DNA from: a virus
Length of the DNA: 22,059 nt
IMG/VR virus record: IMGVR_UViG_3300021131_000054
Location: 1 to 22,059 of that record
Reading direction: 5' to 3' (one strand)
Below, piece by piece: positions 1 through 6,293 of this stretch. A program made the position numbers and the translations under genes. Positions within the stretch are counted from its first letter, which is position 1. Each line of letters opens with the position of its first letter. The notes below the pieces were generated by a model, which had not been told where the DNA came from, ran no database searches, and saw nothing but the letters and a program-made list of their open reading frames with translations.

Positions 1-194
1 CTCGCGCCCCCGGATGTGCCATTATATGATCCACCACCTCCGGTAACTATGACTTTTACCCTAGTTATTCCAGGAGGAACATTCCATATGATATAACCAG
101 TTATAACTTCCATCGTAGGAATAGTTTTGGCAAAAGTACTCTGTACAGTAGAATCTGGAAATGTTACACCAGCATTGCCTATCTTTGTTGACAT
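1..194 (-). CDS. Tail fibre-like glycine-rich protein, N-terminal part (runs off window)
   Basis: Reading the minus strand from the ATG at 194 gives about 64 residues before the window edge. The segment VTFPDSTVQST (residues 10-20) resembles the opening of many phage tail-fibre and adhesin proteins, of the type ITFxDGTxQTT. It is followed by a beta-like stretch (VPPGITRVKVIVTG) and then a glycine run GGGGSYNGTSGG, as in glycine-rich fibre tips and adhesins. A GAGG Shine-Dalgarno lies about 9 nt upstream. It follows the holin-like gene by 15 nt, a usual place for a tail fibre next to lysis genes. The receptor specificity and the rest of the protein are outside the window. Confidence 0.7.
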   Translation of the reverse strand, partial: MSTKIGNAGVTFPDSTVQSTFAKTIPTMEVITGYIIWNVPPGITRVKVIVTGGGGSYNGTSGGA

Positions 195-209
195 TTATAT
201 GATCCTCGA

Positions 210-398
210 TTACTTGTCGCTTAGTGGTTGTGTTGTCAATACTCGCAATACTGCTACGATAATTGATACAGCCAACATAACCAAACCTGAGTTTTGTTGA
301 CCAGCCAATTGTGTGATAATTCCTTGAGACTGCTCAAGAATACCACCAATAGCGAGAATGATAGCAAACCATATTGTTCTGGACTTTAATGCATTCAT
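210..398 (-). CDS. Small two-helix membrane protein, holin-like
   Basis: The product has 62 residues with two hydrophobic segments: roughly residues 8-21 (TIWFAIILAIGGIL) and 38-53 (GLVMLAVSIIVAVLRV). A glutamine-rich turn separates them and the tail is short and charged (TTQPLSDK). The order Lys/Arg N-terminus, helix, loop, helix, then LRVLTxxP is common in small phage holin-like proteins that permeabilise the inner membrane at lysis. An AAGGAAAA ribosome site precedes the ATG. It lies between phoH and the fibre gene. No endolysin is visible next to it, so holin is an inference from topology only. Confidence 0.5.
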   Translation of the reverse strand: MNALKSRTIWFAIILAIGGILEQSQGIITQLAGQQNSGLVMLAVSIIVAVLRVLTTQPLSDK

Positions 399-408
399 TT
401 GATTTTCC

Positions 409-1152
409 TTATTCGTGATCTTCGTATTTCATCTTAGCCAAGATATAGTCCTTGACCAAACTTGAACGTACAATGTCATCTGCTGTGAATTCAATTCGTG
501 TGAATGAACTCATATGCATTGCAATATCAAAGAATTTCAAAATGCCCGACATATCGTTCTTTTTCTTATTTAGGTCAGTCTGCCTGTAATCTCCACACCA
601 AATGATCTTGGATCGATATCCGACCCGTGTCATTACTGTATCAATCTCTTCAAATGTCAGATTCTGCATCTCATCAACAATGATGATTGCATCGTCAAAG
701 GACATACCCCGAATGAACGATGTAGAGATGAATTCAACATAACCCTGTTCTTCCAGTCTCTGATATGCGTCTTTACGACCAAATAGAGTCTCACAGATTT
801 GCTGATAGGGTTGTTGGAAGATTTCCATCTTCTCTGTTACATCACCCGGAAGATGACCAATCTCTCTTGACTGGACGGCTGAACGAACAATAATGATCTT
901 GTTGAATGGGTTTGCCTTATCCAACACTTCTTCTAATGCCTTATACAATGCACAGAAGGTCTTGCCTGTTCCTGCTACTCCGTGTAATGCAACAAAGTAA
1001 TCACCTTGTTTATATGCATCAAAAAACTTCTTTTGATTTTCAGTTAGAGGTGAGAAAGTCTTGAGATCATCTATCCTTATTTTTAGTGAATTAGTTCTGG
1101 ATTCATTTGCTGAAATTTCTACTACGGTCGCAGACTTTCTTTTTGTTGACAT
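409..1152 (-). CDS. phoH: PhoH-like P-loop ATPase
   Basis: This 247-residue protein has Walker A GVAGTGKT at residues 58-65, the PhoH signature IIIVRSAVQSREIGHLPGD around 86-104, Walker B DDAIIIVDEMQN at 153-164 and a GDYRQTDL sensor-like motif at 187-194. Together they identify the PhoH family, close in length to the phage type, which lacks extra domains. PhoH proteins are ATPases related to helicases. Phage PhoH is common in marine and T4-like phages, but its role is unsettled (RNA metabolism or phosphate stress have been proposed). A GGGAG Shine-Dalgarno lies 5 nt before the ATG. It is divergent from the homing endonuclease at 1248, whose late promoter lies in the shared gap. Confidence 0.92.
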   Translation of the reverse strand: MSTKRKSATVVEISANESRTNSLKIRIDDLKTFSPLTENQKKFFDAYKQGDYFVALHGVAGTGKTFCALYKALEEVLDKANPFNKIIIVRSAVQSREIGHLPGDVTEKMEIFQQPYQQICETLFGRKDAYQRLEEQGYVEFISTSFIRGMSFDDAIIIVDEMQNLTFEEIDTVMTRVGYRSKIIWCGDYRQTDLNKKKNDMSGILKFFDIAMHMSSFTRIEFTADDIVRSSLVKDYILAKMKYEDHE

Positions 1153-1181
1153 AAAATCTCCCTTTTTTTATCACCTATTAT

Positions 1182-1189
1182 TATAAATA
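1182..1189 (+). promoter_or_regulatory. T4-type late promoter box TATAAATA in front of homing endonuclease 1
   Basis: The exact octamer TATAAATA is the known T4-family late promoter -10 element, which needs no -35 box. It stands 59 nt before the ATG at 1248. The expected start of transcription, about 5-7 nt downstream, would put the hairpin at 1193-1222 at the very 5' end of the mRNA. The equivalent position before the second endonuclease (16223-16230) carries CATAAATA. No sigma factor gene for late transcription is visible in this window. Confidence 0.6.
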
Positions 1190-1192
1190 AGT

Positions 1193-1222
1193 GTAGGTCA
1201 CCAGATTGCAGTCTGCACCTAC
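1193..1222 (+). promoter_or_regulatory. 5' leader hairpin of homing endonuclease 1 mRNA
   Basis: GTAGGT (1193-1198) pairs with ACCTAC (1217-1222). Inside it CAGA (1202-1205) pairs with TCTG (1212-1215) around the 6-nt loop TTGCAG. The two stems are joined by an internal loop of three nt on the left (CAC) and one on the right (C). The hairpin at 16234-16263 has exactly the same geometry with different paired bases, which supports a real RNA structure. It is followed by ACTCTAACA and an AAAGGAA ribosome site, both shared with the second gene. Confidence 0.7.
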
Positions 1223-1247
1223 TCTAACATTGTAAAGGAATGTCAGC

Positions 1248-2009
1248 ATGAATATATATTCAATTTATAAAGCCACCAATAAAATTACTGGTAAAATTTA
1301 TATCGGTTTTGATTCAAATTGGCCAAAAAGAAAAAAAAGACATTTATCCGATAGTTTTAATAATACTTCTAGAGGATACAATGATGTTTTCCATAAAGCT
1401 ATAAGAAAATATGGTAAAGATTCATTTGAATGGGAAATCATCTATCAGTCTTTAGATGGTGAATATTGCAAGAATATAATGGAAAAACATTTCATATCTG
1501 AATATAACAGTTTCATAAATGAAAAGAATTCAAATGGTTATAATATGACACTTGGTGGTGATGGAATGTTAGGTTTTAAACATTCTCAAGAATCTAAAAA
1601 TAAAAATTCTATCTCTTGTGGCAAAAACTTTAGAGTTTGGCATAAAAATGGTCATATTGTTTCAGGTAAACATATTAAAAATTTCTGTTCAGAAAATAAC
1701 TTAGAGTATAATTCATTTAAGTTACTATTAAAAGGTCATATGTTTTCTTACAGAGATTTTTATCCTTATGATAATGAAATTGACATCTCTGAAGTATTAG
1801 AAAAATACAAAGAAAAAATAAAAGTTTCTATGGATACTATGGGTGAAAAACATTCAAAAATTTACACCTTATTATCTCCAAATAATACACTAATCACATT
1901 TAAAAATTTAGCCAAATTTGCCAGGGATAATAATTTGAATCCACAGTCACTAAAACATGTTGCAATGGGAAAAATAAAATCCAACAAAGGATGGAAATTA
2001 CCGGTTTAA
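1248..2009 (+). CDS. GIY-YIG homing endonuclease with NUMOD3 and IENR1-like repeats (1)
   Basis: The product has 253 residues. The GIY-YIG nuclease domain covers about 1-105: SIY at 5-7, YIG at 18-20, basic cluster with R28 and R31, candidate metal-binding Glu79 in IMEKHFI, and the GYNMTLGGDG ending typical of this family. A NUMOD3-like motif (GFKHSQESKNK) follows at 109-119. Two DNA-binding IENR1/NUMOD1-like repeats follow, near 131-168 and 205-251 (the second ends SNKGWKL). Such enzymes cut a target allele lacking the gene so that repair copies the gene in. It is a free-standing gene on the opposite strand to all neighbours and is visibly AT-rich. Its stop overlaps that of the convergent gene at 2006 (shared TTTAAA). 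The AAAGGAA ribosome site lies before the ATG. Confidence 0.93.
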   Translation: MNIYSIYKATNKITGKIYIGFDSNWPKRKKRHLSDSFNNTSRGYNDVFHKAIRKYGKDSFEWEIIYQSLDGEYCKNIMEKHFISEYNSFINEKNSNGYNMTLGGDGMLGFKHSQESKNKNSISCGKNFRVWHKNGHIVSGKHIKNFCSENNLEYNSFKLLLKGHMFSYRDFYPYDNEIDISEVLEKYKEKIKVSMDTMGEKHSKIYTLLSPNNTLITFKNLAKFARDNNLNPQSLKHVAMGKIKSNKGWKLPV

Positions 2010-2287
2010 AATTCTCTGGGAATTTTTGTTTTGTGATATTGGCCTATTGTGTTTCCAGGGATAGTCTCTTTCATTCGACCAATAACATATTTCTCAAAGG
2101 TTGAATCAGGTTTCAGACCTGCATTGACGGACATTCTCATCGTATCTCCAAATTGTGGGAGATTTTCTGCTGAGAAATATCGTTCTAAATTGGGATTTGA
2201 TTCTTTGAAAGCATCGAGATCCTTGTAGGACATACGATGCTCTTCAATTTCATTAGTTTCTTTATTCAAAAAAACATAGTTAGGCAT
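2006..2287 (-). CDS. Small conserved phage protein (MPNYVFLNKET type)
   Basis: I chose the ATG at 2287 (93 residues) because it has a CGGAG ribosome site and an 8-nt ATGCCTAA overlap with the stop of the upstream gene. The longer frame would start inside that gene. The N-terminus MPNYVFLNKETNEIEEHRMSY resembles short phage proteins of the pattern MPxYxFxNKxTGEExE, whose start is like FmdB-type proteins but here without a zinc ribbon. A Pro/Lys-rich tail follows (HKTKIPREF). It has no cysteines and no membrane segment. Function unknown. It is translationally coupled to the 2280-2855 gene and runs convergently into homing endonuclease 1. Confidence 0.7.
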   Translation of the reverse strand: MPNYVFLNKETNEIEEHRMSYKDLDAFKESNPNLERYFSAENLPQFGDTMRMSVNAGLKPDSTFEKYVIGRMKETIPGNTIGQYHKTKIPREF

Positions 2288-2855
2288 GAAACCACTCCGG
2301 TGCATTACGGGAATTAACTTTACCTTGCCATGAAGCAAGGTGCTGCTTATTATTTATATAGTAATTACGATAAGACGCAATACTGTCATAATGAAACTTG
2401 CCAGTATTCTTGTGGACTTTTACCTCATCAGGCATAGCCGGCGTAGGTTCAGTAAAGGGTAAGTCTTTGATATTCTTGGGTGCTTGTGATAGTTCTGTTA
2501 CAAGCCCGATTTCTGCACACTTATGCACTTTACCATAACGATAGGTGTATTCCATGCACAGGTTTACCAGCAGACTATGCAGCCACACATAGTTATGCTT
2601 TGACAGGCGACACCAAACAGCAGAAGGATGATTGATATGAGTAGCAGCATACAGAATAGCTTCTCGCTCATCCGATAGAATCCACTTGCGTTTGGCACGC
2701 CCTGTCGCAGTCTTTGCAGCAACTTCTTTGCCATCTAGTACACGGTGTGCAGTAGACAATAGCTGACATGTCTCTAGGATCATTTTTATTGTATGGCGAT
2801 CCATATGAAATCGCGCACACTCAGCCGGGTCATTGGACAAATAAAAGATATTCAT
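2280..2855 (-). CDS. Conserved phage protein with MNIFYLSNDPxxCA start, unknown function
   Basis: This 191-residue protein opens with MNIFYLSNDPAECARFHMDRHTIKMILE and continues with TCQLLSTAHRVLDG, HPSAVWCRLSKHNYVWL and AMPDEVKV, ending YRNYYINNKQHLASW near the C-terminus. I recognise this pattern from many unrelated large phages, where it is usually listed as hypothetical. The conserved His, Cys, Trp and Asp residues suggest an enzyme or metal site, but I know of no proven activity. It has no signal or membrane segment. It follows homospermidine synthase by 18 nt and overlaps the next gene by 8 nt, so the three are probably co-transcribed. Confidence 0.75.
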   Translation of the reverse strand: MNIFYLSNDPAECARFHMDRHTIKMILETCQLLSTAHRVLDGKEVAAKTATGRAKRKWILSDEREAILYAATHINHPSAVWCRLSKHNYVWLHSLLVNLCMEYTYRYGKVHKCAEIGLVTELSQAPKNIKDLPFTEPTPAMPDEVKVHKNTGKFHYDSIASYRNYYINNKQHLASWQGKVNSRNAPEWFHA

Positions 2856-2873
2856 AATATAAAAAAGCCCTTA

Positions 2874-4340
2874 TCAAGTCCAAACTCTGAAATTTTCCAG
2901 TGCGTTGGGGTGCTTCTTGTTAAATGGTCGATAGAACAAACTGTTCTTATCTTCTTCAGGACGCCAATCAGTTTCTACAAATGGTACAGGTCCAAGATAT
3001 GCTGTTGCGTGTTCTAGAATGAAATCATATGGTAAATCTTCAGGTTCAATATAACCACGGCGTGGATTTTGAATAGCCCACATCATCTCTGAATAGATTG
3101 ATGCAACCACTTGTAATGATGTTGCATTCTCACCAGGGATCAACTTGCGAGCCTCTTTGATATCCAATTGTGAACCGTACCAATATGATTTACCGTTCTT
3201 GCAAATCAACAACACACCAAGTTCATCCATACCTGAGATGATCTCATCTTTAATGATACGCTCTTTTGTTTGCATTGTCAACTCACGACCACGCAATTCA
3301 TGTACGGACGCAATTGCAGCATCGGTAGGTTGATACACATAGTAAACAGATGGGCGATAGTCTCCCTTCTCTGTTTGGAAGTATTCGGACATGGTAATGG
3401 CTTCAGAGTGTTGCACCAAGAAACCATTGTATGGTCCACCGTTAGGTACCCATGATTTCACCAATACTGACAAACCAGGTTGGTGCAAGAATGCAGTATG
3501 CCCTTGAATTGTACCACCTTCCAGTTCTTTGGGTTCATGTGTGCCATAACCCATTTCAGCAGGTGCTCGACCTTCTGCCCAAAATCCTTCACAAGACCAA
3601 GTATTGACAAACTCATCTTTCAGTTTAGGTTTATTAATGATCTGTGTATCACGTTCTGCAATTTGAATTACCTCGACACCTAGCTTCTTGGCTAATTGTG
3701 CCCAACCCTCTTTATCAGTTGGTGCTTCTACCTTGCGCCCTGCTTTTTCTGCAATCTTGATCATTGCAGCCTTTGTCAGATATGTTACCAATCCAGGATT
3801 TGCACCACCAGTTGATACGACAGTGGCAGCATTTGGATATTCTTTAGCCATGTCACGGACCATATTGTGAGTATGGTACAGAGTACGATCTTCCATCTTT
3901 GGGATCTTCTCGTCCTGCATATGACCCCAACGTTCCAATGAAGTATTTACATACATTACATCATTCTGCAAGCACCATTCGATGATATTCTTTGCAGAGA
4001 TATTCAAAGAAACATCAACAATAAAAGAACCTGGTTCTGTATATTGCTTCAGAACAGCCTTCATGTTGCTGGGAAGAATCTCTTTCTTGATATACTTTAC
4101 ACCATTTCCAGCATTGCGTTTGCGAAATAGCATACCATGGTTATCTTTTTCGATAACAGTGACTTTACTTGGATCATTGGTAATATGACGCAAAATCAGA
4201 GGTAGAATGGCTTGACCTACAGAACCGTAACCGATAATCAAAATCTTCTTGTCAAAATTGGCATGATTTGCTGATTTTTTTGGTTTTGTTGCTTCGGTAA
4301 TAGTTTGTGAAAATGACTTAAATGGCTGTAGTCCAGGCAT
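2874..4340 (-). CDS. hss: Homospermidine synthase with capsid-targeting-like N-terminal extension
   Basis: The 488-residue product matches homospermidine synthase, the NAD-dependent enzyme that makes homospermidine from putrescine/spermidine. It has a Rossmann motif IIGYGSVGQAI (residues 35-45), the STGGANPGLVTYLTKAAM segment, NTWSCEGFWAEGRAPAEMGYG in the middle, and a C-terminal end close to that of bacterial enzymes. Bacterial forms reach the Rossmann motif after about 15 residues; here there are 34. The extra segment FKSFSQTITEATKPKK resembles the T4 capsid-targeting peptide and contains a possible prohead-protease site ITE|A. A GGAG ribosome site precedes the only sensible ATG. It is the first gene of a three-gene run (to 2006). 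Enzyme identity is strong; packaging is inference. Confidence 0.88.
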   Translation of the reverse strand: MPGLQPFKSFSQTITEATKPKKSANHANFDKKILIIGYGSVGQAILPLILRHITNDPSKVTVIEKDNHGMLFRKRNAGNGVKYIKKEILPSNMKAVLKQYTEPGSFIVDVSLNISAKNIIEWCLQNDVMYVNTSLERWGHMQDEKIPKMEDRTLYHTHNMVRDMAKEYPNAATVVSTGGANPGLVTYLTKAAMIKIAEKAGRKVEAPTDKEGWAQLAKKLGVEVIQIAERDTQIINKPKLKDEFVNTWSCEGFWAEGRAPAEMGYGTHEPKELEGGTIQGHTAFLHQPGLSVLVKSWVPNGGPYNGFLVQHSEAITMSEYFQTEKGDYRPSVYYVYQPTDAAIASVHELRGRELTMQTKERIIKDEIISGMDELGVLLICKNGKSYWYGSQLDIKEARKLIPGENATSLQVVASIYSEMMWAIQNPRRGYIEPEDLPYDFILEHATAYLGPVPFVETDWRPEEDKNSLFYRPFNKKHPNALENFRVWT

Positions 4341-4376
4341 TCTACTCTCCGAATGTTGCGTTTAATGATCTCCTAT

Positions 4377-4790
4377 TTATTCCGTTTCGATATCTGCTGT
4401 AGTAGTACCTGCGGCAGCCTTTCGTGCTGCTCGACGGGCACGATCAGCTTCACGCCGTGCTTCACGTTCTGCATCAGCCTTATTCAGGTCAACAATAGGA
4501 TCTGGTTGTGCTTGAGGAATAACGCGAGGATATGGTTCCTTTTCAATCATATTCATTCTTTGAATGCGTTCTGCAATCATTTCTTGTGATACAGTTTCCA
4601 AAACAAATTGCTTGAACATCGTGTAGTTCTCACGCACCTTCATTGAAGTCTTGCCACCAACAGCAGCAGAATCAGGGAAGAAAATGTTGCAACCTCCTTC
4701 CTTCAATGGTGCAATTTCCAATACAGTATCAAGATTGATAATGACATTGCAATTCTTGTCAAAACTAAAAACTTCCACAAACATACTCAT
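4377..4790 (-). CDS. Hypothetical protein with Arg/Ala-rich basic tail
   Basis: The product has 137 residues. The N-terminal half (MSMFVEVFSFDKNCNVIINL through KVRENYTMFKQFVLETV) looks like a small beta-rich domain that ends in a helix. The C-terminal part, residues about 100-128, is a charged helix dominated by Arg, Ala and Lys (EREARREADRARRAARKAAAG), which could be a coiled coil or a nucleic-acid-binding tail. The ATG at 4790 has GGAG 6 nt upstream. It sits between the small genes and homospermidine synthase, with a 36-nt gap before the latter. I do not recognise a family. Confidence 0.7.
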   Translation of the reverse strand: MSMFVEVFSFDKNCNVIINLDTVLEIAPLKEGGCNIFFPDSAAVGGKTSMKVRENYTMFKQFVLETVSQEMIAERIQRMNMIEKEPYPRVIPQAQPDPIVDLNKADAEREARREADRARRAARKAAAGTTTADIETE

Positions 4791-4801
4791 ATACTTCTCC
4801 T

Positions 4802-4978
4802 TTACTCATCATTGTTAGTTTTTGGAACACTCGCACGTTTGCGAACTTCCTGTGCATGAATATCAGCATCAATCATGACACTCTTGTATGTATACTTGTC
4901 ATTCGAATGAGTAAACTTACTGAGAGCCATAATACGCTTTACTGTCTTGGGCATCTTGTAATCGGGACCACGTTTCAT
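4802..4978 (-). CDS. Small basic hypothetical protein
   Basis: It has 58 residues beginning MKRGPDYKMPKTVKRIMAL, with a basic first half and a mixed-charge tail (AQEVRKRASVPKTNNDE). I chose the ATG at 4978 because it overlaps the upstream stop as ATGA and has GGAG about 7 nt before it. The frame's earlier ATG at 4990 lacks a ribosome site. The segment KYTYKSVMIDADIHAQEVRK could form a short helical unit. Function unknown. It is translationally coupled to the membrane protein before it. Confidence 0.65.
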   Translation of the reverse strand: MKRGPDYKMPKTVKRIMALSKFTHSNDKYTYKSVMIDADIHAQEVRKRASVPKTNNDE

Positions 4979-5205
4979 AGTAAACTCCATATGTTATAAA
5001 GAACTGCTAAACCACAAATAAGTAAGATCCAAAACTTGATCAAAGTATGATTATACTCTTTATAATACTCAACCTCAAGCATAATCATGTCTCTTTGTGC
5101 AAGTATTTGAGAACCACATACATCTTCTCCACCATAAGACGCAATAAAATCGTTACACGCCTTGAGTCTTCTATTAGCCTCCCAATGATAATAGAACGAT
5201 CTCAC
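4975..5205 (-). CDS. Small membrane-anchored protein with C-terminal TM helix
   Basis: The 76-residue product starts with GTG at 5205, which overlaps the upstream TGA as GTGA and has GGAG 7 nt before it. The first 52 residues are soluble and helical with two Cys (C18, C30). The end (LIKFWILLICGLAVLYNIWSLL) is a single hydrophobic helix, so the protein is probably tail-anchored in the inner membrane with its N-terminus in the cytoplasm. No family is recognised. Confidence 0.65.
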   Translation of the reverse strand: MRSFYYHWEANRRLKACNDFIASYGGEDVCGSQILAQRDMIMLEVEYYKEYNHTLIKFWILLICGLAVLYNIWSLL

Positions 5206-5279
5206 TTATTATCTCCAAATACCGATGTGATCAGCCAATAGAACACAACAATCAATACACCAAAATAAATCCAAGTCAT
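5202..5279 (-). CDS. 25-residue single-TM protein
   Basis: The minus strand reads MTWIYFGVLIVVFYWLITSVFGDNK, one hydrophobic helix with a short charged end. The ATG at 5279 overlaps the preceding stop as ATGA, and its own TGA overlaps the next GTG start as GTGA. An alternative ATG at 5291 would add four residues (MLEL). It is too short for normal gene calling, but the chained overlaps on both sides and the uninterrupted membrane helix argue that it is real. Confidence 0.55.
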   Translation of the reverse strand: MTWIYFGVLIVVFYWLITSVFGDNK

Positions 5280-5437
5280 GAGTTCAAGCATTTCTCTAAC
5301 TCATCAATCCGTTTGAGTGCATCATTTAGTTCCTTTTCTAGCTGCCTGGCTAAGGACGAAGGGACAATCCCTTGTTTTGGTTTTCTCATATCGTGTATGA
5401 AAAATTCCTGCTTGTCGGTTCTTGGTGTTATACTCAT
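5276..5437 (-). CDS. 53-residue coiled-coil protein
   Basis: The frame opens MSITPRTDKQEFFIHDMRKP and ends with an amphipathic helix, SLARQLEKELNDALKRIDEL, whose leucines and isoleucine fall in heptad spacing (a likely short coiled coil). GGAG lies about 8 nt before the ATG. It overlaps the 3' part of the gene at 5322-5507 by 116 nt in another frame. Either both genes are used or the upstream gene was once joined to this frame. Function unknown. Confidence 0.65.
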   Translation of the reverse strand: MSITPRTDKQEFFIHDMRKPKQGIVPSSLARQLEKELNDALKRIDELEKCLNS

Positions 5438-5507
5438 ATGGAATGGCTCCAGTCAAAGTAAAGGGCAAGACATTAGGAATGGTGTATGCAAAATTTGTAG
5501 CAATCAT
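5322..5507 (-). CDS. 61-residue hypothetical protein overlapping the next gene
   Basis: It starts MIATNFAYTIPNVLPFTLTG at an ATG that overlaps the zinc-ribbon stop as ATGA, with GCGGAG 5 nt upstream, so initiation here is well supported. The first 32 residues are free of overlap. The remaining 29 (GIFHTRYEKTKTRDCPFVLS and on) are encoded by the same DNA as the coiled-coil gene at 5276-5437. If a single base were missing, the two frames would fuse into one protein of about 80 residues. No family is recognised. Confidence 0.5.
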   Translation of the reverse strand: MIATNFAYTIPNVLPFTLTGAIPYEYNTKNRQAGIFHTRYEKTKTRDCPFVLSQAARKGTK

Positions 5508-5605
5508 CTTATCTCCGCAGGTTCACTTGGTTTTCCACAACCAGGGCAACGATAGTTACCCCGATACACAATACCACACTCTATGCAACGCCATTTGGTT
5601 ACCAT
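5504..5605 (-). CDS. 33-residue zinc-ribbon protein
   Basis: The frame starting at ATG 5605 reads MVTKWRCIECGIVYRGNYRC followed by PGCGKPSEPAEIR. It has two CxxC knuckles (C7/C10 and C20/C23) nine residues apart, the layout of a rubredoxin-like or zinc-ribbon fold. It could bind nucleic acid or act as a small adaptor. Its stop overlaps the next start as ATGA, and its own start overlaps the end of the DUF3307 gene by 7 nt. Confidence 0.65.
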   Translation of the reverse strand: MVTKWRCIECGIVYRGNYRCPGCGKPSEPAEIR

Positions 5606-5928
5606 GGCTTTACCAGATAGTTGTAGGATACGATCATGCAAGTAAAATGAATAGCCTGATCAAGACCAATTACTGTGAAGAACCAGTGACGCTGGTTGTT
5701 CTTCCATAGATGAGATGTTGCTCTGCTGGTGCACCAGTCAGTCATGAAGTGGAGAACTCCATTGACAACCATGAATGCCCAACCAAAATACATGAAAAGA
5801 ATACTATAAATGACACAATGTTCAGCAAGGATCAAATTACTCTTGGACTTATTGAGTGCCATTCTATCGGTTTGGAAAATAAAATCTCCCAAGAAATGCA
5901 GCCAAATTATGATAAGAATATCAGTCAT
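5599..5928 (-). CDS. DUF3307-family membrane protein
   Basis: The sequence HFLGDFIFQTDRMALNKSKS near the N-terminus, then LAEHCVIYSILFMYFGW, GVLHFMTDWCTSR and DQAIHFTCMI, matches the DUF3307 family. This is a multi-helix inner-membrane protein found in bacteria and phages with conserved H, D and Q residues (HxxxDFxFQ, HxxxD, DQxxH). It has about 109 residues with three or four TM segments. I chose the ATG at 5928, which makes an ATGACTGA overlap with the upstream stop; an in-frame ATG lies at 5940. The function of the family is unknown. Confidence 0.8.
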   Translation of the reverse strand: MTDILIIIWLHFLGDFIFQTDRMALNKSKSNLILAEHCVIYSILFMYFGWAFMVVNGVLHFMTDWCTSRATSHLWKNNQRHWFFTVIGLDQAIHFTCMIVSYNYLVKPW

Positions 5929-6154
5929 CAATTTTATCATCCTCTATCAATGCATCTATTGCATATTGTGGAACATTATGCCCAGACTTCTTCAGTTCAA
6001 TCAATTTTTTTGCTGCATCACCTGCCGTACTGGCAATATGAGTATTATCACCTATAATATGTATGTAATACAGATTGTCATCTACAGCCTCATAGCAATA
6101 CACATTGGATTGTTTGCCGTCTTCAGTTACTGAGGACCATCTACAGTACGCCAT
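5921..6154 (-). CDS. Small conserved phage protein (MAYCRW type)
   Basis: The product has 77 residues, MAYCRWSSVTEDGKQSNVYC onwards, with an acidic C-terminus (LIEDDKIDD). Short phage proteins with a MAYCRF/W start and a following YVY segment are common and uncharacterised. The middle part (AGDAAKKLIELKKSGHNVPQ) is a likely helix, similar to the last segment of those proteins. AGAGGA stands 6 nt before the ATG. It overlaps the upstream gene by 28 nt and the DUF3307 gene by 8 nt. Confidence 0.7.
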   Translation of the reverse strand: MAYCRWSSVTEDGKQSNVYCYEAVDDNLYYIHIIGDNTHIASTAGDAAKKLIELKKSGHNVPQYAIDALIEDDKIDD

Positions 6155-6291
6155 TTATTTTCCTCTGCAATTAGTTGTTTTGCAAATTCGATCAATTGTG
6201 CTTCTGAGAAAGCCCAATAACCAACTGAAAATGATGAAGGATAGTATGTAGTAATTCTATTTGCTATCACTTTGATAATTGTATCGTTCAC
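6127..6291 (-). CDS. 54-residue hypothetical protein, GTG start
   Basis: From GTG 6291 the frame reads MNDTIIKVIANRITTYYPSS, then FSVGYWAFSEAQLIEFAKQL, IAEENKWRTVDGPQ. The helical SEAQLIEFAKQLIAEE segment and balanced composition look protein-like. It has no good ribosome site and its start is 2 nt after the upstream stop TAA, so it probably relies on translational coupling. The 28-nt overlap with the following gene, which has its own ribosome site inside, is usual for this region. Function unknown. Confidence 0.6.
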   Translation of the reverse strand: MNDTIIKVIANRITTYYPSSFSVGYWAFSEAQLIEFAKQLIAEENKWRTVDGPQ

Positions 6292-6293
6292 GA

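Noticed and set aside
1248-2009. Self-splicing intron around the homing endonuclease
   Set aside because: The gene lies between two complete genes, with no split reading frame and no intron core visible.
2350-2362. TATTTATA (late box on the minus strand)
   Set aside because: It lies inside the coding sequence of the 2280-2855 gene in codons for INN and has no gene with an unexplained start below it.
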